From: CAYUNT01 sp964446285
GTDB taxonomy: Bacteria; Sumerlaeota; Sumerlaeia; SLMS01; CAYUNT01
DNA: 9,151 bases
Direction of reading: 5' to 3'
Assembly (NCBI GenBank): GCA_964446285.1
Contig: CAYUNT010000183.1
Span: forward strand, 1-9,151
The position numbers and the translations under genes are program-made. Positions within the stretch are counted from its first letter, which is position 1. Each line of letters opens with the position of its first letter. Shown piece by piece: positions 1 to 5,533 of this stretch. The notes under the pieces are model-generated. The model was not told the origin of the DNA, did not search any database, and was given only the letters and a program-made list of their open reading frames with translations.

Positions 1-202
1 AGCCCTATGCATCCCCTTAAAAACCCGTGAGAAGCATTTACGGAATTGTCCTGATTGGAGGCATTATCACAATTGCATGTGACCTGCCACCCTGTCCCCT
101 TCTCATTTCCGCCTTCCGGCTTGCCTTGGAGGCCGAGGTGGGGAATAGGATCATGGGCGGCAGGAAAGAGCGTTGGGGATGGCAGTTGCGGGGGGTTGCA
201 TT

Positions 203-535
203 ATGTCTTCGTTTTCGCCAACGTTGCGGGACATCGAACAGCTTGGGCGGAAGATTGGCGATGCCTATCATCCGCAGCGGGTGATTTTATTTGGGTCCCA
301 CGCTTGGGGAAAACCCACCGCCGATTCGGTTGTGGATGTTCTGGTGATCCTGCCTTTCGAGGGCGATTCGGTTCGCCAATCGGTGGACATCCGGATGCGT
401 CTGCGCCCGCCTTTTCCTGTGGATTTGCTTGTTCACACTCCAAAGAAAATTGCAGAGCGCCTCGCGCTTGGCGATCCGTTCATTCAGGAAATCCTGGCGA
501 AGGGACGGGTTTTGTATGAAGCCCCTGGCGGCTGA
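203..535 (+). CDS. MNT-type nucleotidyltransferase, putative antitoxin of a HEPN/MNT pair
   Basis: 110-residue protein of the minimal nucleotidyltransferase fold. FGSHAWG (residues 30-36) matches the GS-containing nucleotide-binding loop, and VDLLV (73-77) matches the strand that carries the third carboxylate (D74). In active members (MntA type) the motif is GSx10DxD, and the enzyme adds AMP to a tyrosine of its HEPN partner. Here the first Asp is Val43 (codon GTT at 329-331) and only D45 of the pair remains, so catalysis is doubtful. Its 3' end overlaps the HEPN gene by 20 bases, the usual gene order for such pairs. The ATG at 203 follows a run of six G at a 7-base gap and leaves a family-like N-terminus. 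An in-frame ATG at 179, preceded by AGGAAAGAG, is a real alternative that adds 8 residues. The family call is firm; the antitoxin role is inferred from the neighbour. Confidence 0.85.
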   Translation: MSSFSPTLRDIEQLGRKIGDAYHPQRVILFGSHAWGKPTADSVVDVLVILPFEGDSVRQSVDIRMRLRPPFPVDLLVHTPKKIAERLALGDPFIQEILAKGRVLYEAPGG

Positions 536-902
536 ATGGGCCGCAAAGACCGAAGGCGATTTCGCCATGATGGAACGGGAATGCCGCGCGCGCAAGAATC
601 CCAATCGGGATGGCGTGTGCTTTCACGCTCAGCAATGCTCGGAAAAGTTGCTGAAGGTTCGCTTGACCAAAGCTGGCATTCTATTCGGGAAAACGCATGA
701 CCTTGTGGCGCTGCTTAAACAGACGCTCGTTGCCGAACCTTGCTGGGAGTCTTTTCGGGAAAATTTGGCGTTTTTGTCTGATTTTTCCGTGATCTTCCGG
801 ATTCCGGGCGAATCGGCATATCGAGAACAGGCCAAAGCAGCCCAGCGCAGATGTCGTCTTTTTAGAAAAGAAGCGCGAAAATCTATGGAGATGGAACGAT
901 GA
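516..902 (+). CDS. HEPN domain-containing protein, putative toxin partner of the MNT protein
   Basis: 128-residue mostly helical protein. The core CFHAQQCSEKLLK (residues 35-47) and GKTHDLVALL (58-67) are the hallmark segments of the PF05168-type HEPN domain. HEPN proteins paired with MNT proteins are commonly RNases held in check by the nucleotidyltransferase. The sequence R31-x5-H37 formally fits the Rx4-6H RNase motif, but the His lies in the structural FHAQQ segment, so this may be chance. No C-terminal RNxxxHxY block of the HepT type is seen, so RNase activity is uncertain. The ATG at 516 is preceded by AAGGGA (500-505) at a 10-base gap and lies inside the 3' end of the MNT gene. The stop overlaps the start of the BtpA-family gene as ATGA. 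Longer in-frame starts would run further into the MNT gene and lose the domain-like N-terminus. Confidence 0.85.
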   Translation: MKPLAAEWAAKTEGDFAMMERECRARKNPNRDGVCFHAQQCSEKLLKVRLTKAGILFGKTHDLVALLKQTLVAEPCWESFRENLAFLSDFSVIFRIPGESAYREQAKAAQRRCRLFRKEARKSMEMER

Positions 903-1741
903 AAAAACTGACGCAGCGGGCGAAATCTGTAATCGGAATGGTGCATGTGCGGGCGCTTCCAGGGACGCCTCGATATGAAAAAGCGGTCGCTGAAGTGGCT
1001 CAGGTCGCCGTCGAGGAGGCGCGCCAGCTCGAGGCGGCTGGTTTCGACGCGGTTCTCGTCGAGAATATGCACGACATGCCCTTTCTCAAACGCCAGGTGG
1101 GGCCGGAAATTGTAGCCGCCATGGCAGTGATTGTGAAGGCCGTGGTTGATGCGGTGAAAGTGCCCGTGGGCGTTCAGGTCTTGGCGGGCGCGAACAAAGA
1201 GGCGCTGGCAGTGGCCGCCGCGGCGGGCGCGCGATTCATCCGCGTCGAGGGGCTGCTCTTCGCCCATGTGGCGGACGAGGGCTTGATCGAGTCCGATGCG
1301 GGCGAATTGTTCCGTTACCGCCGCATGATCGACGCACAGCACGTTCTCATTCTGGCCGACATCAAGAAAAAGCATTCGAGCCACGCCATCACGGGCGATG
1401 TAAGCCTGCGCGATACGGCCTCGGCGGCGGAATTCATTGGCGCAGACGCGGTGATCGTCACGGGAACCGCCACGGGACGCCCGACCAGCCTCACCGACCT
1501 TGCGGAGGCGGAGCAGGGTTCGCAGCTGCCCGTGCTGGTTGGGTCCGGCGCGACTCCCGAGATGCTGCGCGAACTCTGGCACGCGGCGGATGGAATTATT
1601 GTCGGGTCGTATCTCAAGCGCGACGGCAATTGGAGCGAACCGCTCGATGCAGGGCGCATTCAACGTTTCATGCAGGCGGTGACGCAGTTGCGAAAAACCA
1701 TCCCCGATTCGCCCTACCCCACCGCGACGGAAATTTACTAA
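899..1741 (+). CDS. BtpA/SgcQ family protein (TIM-barrel)
   Basis: 280-residue protein of the BtpA family (the photosystem I biogenesis protein BtpA of cyanobacteria and SgcQ of the E. coli sgc cluster). Conserved blocks appear in order: IGMVHVRALPGTPRY near the N-terminus, DAVLVENMHDMPF, GVQVLAGANKEAL, RVEGLLFAHVADEG, ADIKKKHSSHAI, VTGTATGRPTS, VLVGSGATPEML and IIVGSYLKRDG. This is the alternating strand and Gly-rich loop pattern of a phosphate-binding (beta/alpha)8 barrel. Length is normal for the family and the frame is intact. Nothing here suggests photosynthesis; non-cyanobacterial members are thought to act in sugar or nucleotide-sugar metabolism, but the substrate is unknown. The ATG overlaps the HEPN stop (ATGA, 899-902), with GGAG at 887-890, 8 bases upstream. 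This is odd company for a TA-like pair and suggests translation coupled to it. Confidence 0.93.
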   Translation: MKKLTQRAKSVIGMVHVRALPGTPRYEKAVAEVAQVAVEEARQLEAAGFDAVLVENMHDMPFLKRQVGPEIVAAMAVIVKAVVDAVKVPVGVQVLAGANKEALAVAAAAGARFIRVEGLLFAHVADEGLIESDAGELFRYRRMIDAQHVLILADIKKKHSSHAITGDVSLRDTASAAEFIGADAVIVTGTATGRPTSLTDLAEAEQGSQLPVLVGSGATPEMLRELWHAADGIIVGSYLKRDGNWSEPLDAGRIQRFMQAVTQLRKTIPDSPYPTATEIY

Positions 1742-1761
1742 AGGCGCTATTCAACAGGAGA

Positions 1762-1855
1762 TTTCACCACAAAGTCACGAAGACACAAAAAGACTATATG
1801 AAGCCGGGAATTTCCACTTTCTTGCCTTTGTGCCTTGGTGCCTTCGTGGCTGAAT
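1762..1855. repeat. Imperfect inverted repeat, dispersed palindromic element type
   Basis: The left arm (1762-1791, containing CACCACAAAGTCACGAAG) and the right arm (1826-1855, containing TGCCTTCGTGGCTGAAT) are near reverse complements over about 30 bases, separated by a 34-base centre. Elements built from CAC(C/G)AAG(A/G)CAC units with this inverted layout are scattered in intergenic regions of several environmental bacterial phyla. It fills most of the 129-base gap between the BtpA-family and GT39-like genes and could fold into a long hairpin in the transcript. It may act as an attenuator or mRNA-stabilising structure, though there is no clear U-tract for a classical terminator. The arms are seen directly; the family assignment is from memory of similar repeats. 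Confidence 0.75.
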
Positions 1856-1870
1856 GATTGGCATGTCCCC

Positions 1871-3574
1871 ATGAAGGAACCGGCCCGAATTGCTGCGTTT
1901 TACCGCGCCTTTGGTGGCTTGCGCCCATTGTGGCGCCGGATGTCCGCGTGGGAGCGGGCGTGGGCGCTTGCGGCGGCGGCGGCGTGGCTGGCGGGGGCGT
2001 GGCTGCGGCTCGGGCGCATCGGCCTCACACCGTTCGGGCTGGATGAAGGCATTGCCTCGATTCTGACCGTGCAGCTCGTGCGCGGCGGGCAAATCCCACT
2101 GGTGGGCGTAAAAACCAGTCTGCACTTTTACAATCCACCGCTGCTGCCCTGGCTGCTGGCGCCGTGGTTTGCAATCAGCCGCGATCCGGCGCTGGCAACG
2201 TGGTTTGTGGCGGCGCTCGGATGCGCGGCGGCGGCGGGCATGGGATGGTGCGCCTGGCGGCTGGCGGGACGAAACCGAATCGCGGGCGCGGCGGCCATCG
2301 TTATGGCGTCGCTCATCCCGTTCTGGATCGAACACAGCCGCCGATTGTGGGGACATGCGCTAATTCTGCCATTCGGCGTGGCGGCGTTGTATTTCGCGAT
2401 TCGCTGGATTCTCGACGGGCGGCGCTGGGCGGCAGCGGGGGCAATTGCATGCGTGGCGGCCGGACAGGCGCTGCATTTTTCCGCCGTGCTGTGGTGGATT
2501 CCGCTGGCGATGGGCGCGGCGCTGCACCGCCCGCGCGCTCCGCTTGCGTGGAAACCGCTGCTCGCGGGCGCGCTGATTGCGATGTTGTGGTATGGCCCCT
2601 ACGCGATTCATTTGGCGAAAACGGATTTCCTCGATGTGAGAATTATCGCGGCGGCGATGACAGGCAAGGCGCAGGGCGCGGGGCCATCCATCCGATCGCC
2701 GGGATGGAGTTTTTTCACGCTTCTCTCCACCGGCCTCCACAACGATGCAATAGGCGGCGGCTCGGAACTTGCGCACAATCTTTCTTCCGCGCAAGTGAAC
2801 CTGGATTTGCTTGCCATGTTCATAATTTTCGCCACGCTGATTTGGGCGGCGATTCGCATCGTTATGAAAATTGTGAGCGATGTCCGCGGCAAAAGGCCGC
2901 GCAATGGGCTAAAGAAAAGCAGAACGGAAGGAATGGATGTTTTGATTTTGTGGGGACTCGCGATTGCCGCAATTCCCCCGGTCATCTATGCAATTTTGAA
3001 AGTGACATTTGTGCCCGCCTATTTGCTGCCCGCCGCGCCGGGAGTGGTTTTGTTGTGCTCGGGAATGCTGGCGCGCGCGCACGAAACCTGCTTCGGAACT
3101 GCGCGCGGAGAAACACCCTGCGGACGCTGGATGGCTCGCGCTGCGATATATATTGCTGTGCTATGGTGGGCAAAAAGCTCATTGGGCACAACGAATTATG
3201 TGAACACTCTTCTCGCGGCGGCGAACCCCAGCACGCCCTATTTCACCACGCTCAAAGATCAGCGCGAGGCCGTGGATTGGATCGCGTCGGACGCGGGCGA
3301 TGGCCCCATGCTGGTCGTGCAAGGCGCGCGGCGCGAGGCCGGACTGGATTACAATTTCTTCTATTTGTTCTGGGCGCGGACGAACGAGCCGGAGCGGTTT
3401 CAATCGCGCGACGACTGGCGTAAATTCTATATCGTGCGCGATTCCAAAGACCGCCTGCCTCCCGCTTACGCCGCCGCGCTCGACGCCTTGCCGCAGCGCC
3501 AATTTGGCAATCTCACTGTGTATTCCTCGGCGGATCGCGCCGCATACTCTTCACTCACACGCGCAAACCCGTAA
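1871..3574 (+). CDS. GT39/ArnT-like polytopic membrane glycosyltransferase
   Basis: 567-residue integral membrane protein. A basic N-terminus is followed by a first hydrophobic segment (about 30-45), then FGLDEGIASI (55-64). D58-E59 after the first membrane helix is the usual acidic catalytic position of GT-C enzymes of the GT39/PMT/ArnT type, which use polyprenyl-phosphate sugars outside the membrane. Further hydrophobic stretches lie near 85-102, 108-130, 137-152, 163-180, 187-219, 226-245, 312-336, 356-378, 381-400 and 422-436. A soluble C-terminal domain begins at about 455 (LKDQREAVDWI) and probably lies on the outer face. Acceptor and donor cannot be told. ATG 1871 is chosen because the longer in-frame start at 1835 falls inside the inverted repeat; ATG 1940 (MSAWERAW) is a shorter option, and neither has a strong Shine-Dalgarno sequence. 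The gene converges on the DUF4276 gene, 35 bases away. Confidence 0.85.
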   Translation: MKEPARIAAFYRAFGGLRPLWRRMSAWERAWALAAAAAWLAGAWLRLGRIGLTPFGLDEGIASILTVQLVRGGQIPLVGVKTSLHFYNPPLLPWLLAPWFAISRDPALATWFVAALGCAAAAGMGWCAWRLAGRNRIAGAAAIVMASLIPFWIEHSRRLWGHALILPFGVAALYFAIRWILDGRRWAAAGAIACVAAGQALHFSAVLWWIPLAMGAALHRPRAPLAWKPLLAGALIAMLWYGPYAIHLAKTDFLDVRIIAAAMTGKAQGAGPSIRSPGWSFFTLLSTGLHNDAIGGGSELAHNLSSAQVNLDLLAMFIIFATLIWAAIRIVMKIVSDVRGKRPRNGLKKSRTEGMDVLILWGLAIAAIPPVIYAILKVTFVPAYLLPAAPGVVLLCSGMLARAHETCFGTARGETPCGRWMARAAIYIAVLWWAKSSLGTTNYVNTLLAAANPSTPYFTTLKDQREAVDWIASDAGDGPMLVVQGARREAGLDYNFFYLFWARTNEPERFQSRDDWRKFYIVRDSKDRLPPAYAAALDALPQRQFGNLTVYSSADRAAYSSLTRANP

Positions 3575-3609
3575 AGGCAGTTCCATAAGAAATACCATAA
3601 TGGCTGTTT

Positions 3610-4164
3610 CTATTGAGGCGAGGATAATTTCTGAATCCCTTGAACGAAAATCCGGAAGCTGCGCGAACGGTTTTCATTTTCATTGATAGGCATGGCTTTC
3701 CCCATGCGCCGTGCTCCCTCAATTTTTCTGAAGCCAGGAATCATTCGGGACAGTTCTCCAGATGGATTTGCCAGGTGATCCGGATCACGATACTTCGCTT
3801 GTCTGCTCAACAAAGCAAGTTTGGGGCGCGAATAGGCACAAGACAAAGCTGCCAGAGAGCCAAGATACCACGACTCCAGTTCCTGGCAGGCAATACGTAT
3901 AAGCGCGTCTGGCCTTCCTGCCTGCTTGCATAAAGAACGAAGACGTTCTTTGACAATCTGGCACTGCGCGCCGTCATTATCGCGAATAATGACAAAATGA
4001 ACTTCCTGCCAGGCGCGCAATTTCCTGGGAATGCTTTTTTCCAGGTCCTGTTTCCCTTCATGCTTTATGCAAATGAAATCCTGTCCGGGAATGATCCGCG
4101 GAAGAAATTCATCAAGAAACTCTTTCATCGACGGTTCTTCCAGCAAGAAGACGATCTTTTTCAT
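3610..4164 (-). CDS. DUF4276 family protein, TOPRIM-like putative nuclease of a two-gene ATPase system
   Basis: 184-residue protein recognised as DUF4276 from IVFLLEEPSMKEFL (4-17), HEGKQDLEKSIPRKLRAW (35-52), CQELESWYLG (93-102) and NRSRSFRIFVQGI (165-177). A hydrophobic strand ending in E9-E10, followed about 50 residues later by VIIRDNDGA (58-66) with D62 and D64, reproduces the Glu..DxD layout of TOPRIM domains. Those acidic residues bind metal in OLD-type nucleases. The reaction is therefore inferred to be metal-dependent nucleic acid cleavage; this is not shown. ATG 4164 overlaps the ATPase stop as ATGA and has AAGGAG at 4175-4180, ten bases upstream. A GTG at 4200 would lie inside the ATPase gene and is less likely. 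The gene is less GC-rich than the flanking enzyme genes. Family call confident; defence role inferred from the partner. Confidence 0.88.
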   Translation of the reverse strand: MKKIVFLLEEPSMKEFLDEFLPRIIPGQDFICIKHEGKQDLEKSIPRKLRAWQEVHFVIIRDNDGAQCQIVKERLRSLCKQAGRPDALIRIACQELESWYLGSLAALSCAYSRPKLALLSRQAKYRDPDHLANPSGELSRMIPGFRKIEGARRMGKAMPINENENRSRSFRIFVQGIQKLSSPQ

Positions 4165-5351
4165 CCCCGCCAGGCTCCTTTGAAAATTCCCTGGCGCCAC
4201 AAGGCTCCGGGAAGATCGCCTTCCTGGACAAGCCGCGATAGAATCGCGCTGTCTTTTGCGTGATAAATCGTTGTGAACCCGTCTTTTTTCCCCAGCCAGT
4301 AGATTTCCTCCAGCTGCAATCCGTTCAGGAATTCCGGAGAATGCGTGGACACGAAAACCTGTCCCCCGCGCAGGGCATAATCACGAAACTCCTCGGACAA
4401 TTCCATCAATAGCTCCGGATACAGCTGATTTTCAGGCTCCTCCACCGCCAGCAAGGGAAACGGCTTGGGGTCGTGCAATAGGACAAGATAAGCAAACATC
4501 TTGATTGTGCCATCGGAAACATACCTGGCGATGAAGGGGTCCCGGAAGGCGCCGTCCTGAAAGCGCAGGACCAGGCGGCCATCTTCAGTGGGCTTAGCCT
4601 CCACTTTCTCCACGCCGGGAACTCTTCGTTTCATGGCGGAGAGCAGCTCGTTAAAACGCTCACGATGATGATCCCATAGGAATTGAGCCACCTGTGCCAC
4701 ATTATCCCCGCGCGTCGAAAGATGCTCTGCATATCCCTCCTCAGCGCTTGGCCTCGCGTCCTCAATGTGAAAATCAGAAATGTGCCAATTCTCAATCAGA
4801 TTGCGAAATTCAGACACTACACGGAATTCCTTGAATTGCCCCAGCCCCTTAATAGCCAGGACCGTAGGTTCATCTAGCACATATTCCTTGCGCTCTTCTT
4901 TTGCTCCTTGCTCTCCATACATGGCCTCGTTGGTGATTGCCGTGCCGCGTCCGCGGGAAAAGTCCACAAAATGCCAGGGTTGTCCACGTTGTCCCCGACG
5001 AAACTTGAGAACTTCCCGGCTCACAACTGCCATTCCACCTTCGGAGGCAACCGAAAGCTCATACGTGGCCAGCCGGCCGCCAGTTTCGCGAAATTTAATG
5101 ACAATAGAAATCGGACCGGATGATCCTCGGCTCACTAATTCCCTGAATCCGCCTCGCTTGGCAACGGCCTTTGCCACATTCTGGGCCAGAGCATCTTTCA
5201 GGAAAGTAAAGACATCAAAAAGCGTGGATTTCCCAGAACCATTTTCCCCCACCAGAACGGCCAGCCGAGCAAGATTCCGCAAAACCGCATCCTTAAACAC
5301 TCGATAGTTGCGGATTTCTATGCTCTCAATCTGCATGGTTTGGATGTCCAT
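4161..5351 (-). CDS. AAA family ATPase, OLD/RecF-like (AAA_21 type), partner of the DUF4276 protein
   Basis: 396-residue ATPase of the ABC/SMC-like branch found in OLD, RecF and many defence proteins. It starts with the IESIEIRNYRVF strand, then Walker A GENGSGKST (35-43). An insert of about 230 residues, probably the arm or dimer region, precedes the signature-like YVSDGT (277-282). Walker B is FPLLAVEEPEN (298-308) and the His switch is STHSPEF (335-341). The chain ends about 55 residues later with no TOPRIM domain. Single-chain OLD proteins fuse ATPase and TOPRIM; here the TOPRIM-like part is apparently the separate next gene. ATG 5351 has GGGAAGG (5360-5366) eight bases upstream; the internal Met6 has none. 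The stop overlaps the next start, so the two products are probably made in fixed ratio as a complex. Codon choice looks less GC-rich than the mannosidase-like gene upstream. All ATPase motifs are intact. Confidence 0.92.
   Translation of the reverse strand: MDIQTMQIESIEIRNYRVFKDAVLRNLARLAVLVGENGSGKSTLFDVFTFLKDALAQNVAKAVAKRGGFRELVSRGSSGPISIVIKFRETGGRLATYELSVASEGGMAVVSREVLKFRRGQRGQPWHFVDFSRGRGTAITNEAMYGEQGAKEERKEYVLDEPTVLAIKGLGQFKEFRVVSEFRNLIENWHISDFHIEDARPSAEEGYAEHLSTRGDNVAQVAQFLWDHHRERFNELLSAMKRRVPGVEKVEAKPTEDGRLVLRFQDGAFRDPFIARYVSDGTIKMFAYLVLLHDPKPFPLLAVEEPENQLYPELLMELSEEFRDYALRGGQVFVSTHSPEFLNGLQLEEIYWLGKKDGFTTIYHAKDSAILSRLVQEGDLPGALWRQGIFKGAWRG
4175..4180 (-). promoter_or_regulatory. Shine-Dalgarno deciding the DUF4276 start
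   Basis: AAGGAG on the minus strand, ten bases before the ATG at 4164, inside the last codons of the ATPase gene. It supports the ATG that overlaps the ATPase stop rather than the GTG at 4200. Confidence 0.7.
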
Positions 5352-5377
5352 GAATCATACCTTCCCGAAAATCTCTG

Positions 5378-5481
5378 GCCGCTAAGGTATTGGCAAAACA
5401 GCCTGTATCTTTTATGGCGGGCTTCCACGTGCCGTCACAACCACATTGTCAATGAGATGAATTCAGGCAAAGCCGCTAAGG
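5378..5481. repeat. Ten-base direct repeat GCCGCTAAGG upstream of the ATPase gene
   Basis: GCCGCTAAGG occurs at 5378-5387 and again at 5472-5481, both in the 182-base gap between the mannosidase-like stop and the ATPase start. The near copy lies 26 bases before the ATPase ATG, the far copy 120 bases before it. They could be operator sites for the ATPase-DUF4276 operon, or chance. No convincing promoter is seen in the gap; a TTGACA at 5452-5447 (minus strand) has no matching -10 at normal spacing. Confidence 0.35.
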
Positions 5482-5533
5482 CCGCCTGGCGAATAATTCC
5501 TCACCGTCCGGGTTTCCTTTGCCACCTCTTATG

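Noticed and set aside
629..1663. 344-codon minus-strand ORF
   Set aside because: Antisense to the HEPN and BtpA-family genes, whose protein families are clear; the minus-strand product is His/Arg-rich and unrecognisable.
2164..3423. 419-codon + strand ORF in another frame of the GT39-like gene
   Set aside because: The GT39-like frame shows membrane helices and the LDEG motif; this frame is Arg/Gly-rich and lacks both.
5447..5452. TTGACA -35 box on the minus strand before the ATPase gene
   Set aside because: No -10-like hexamer at 16-19 bases; the nearest AT-rich hexamer is about 30 bases away.
5467..5490. Possible terminator hairpin after the mannosidase-like gene
   Set aside because: Only short, interrupted GC pairings and no T-tract on either strand.
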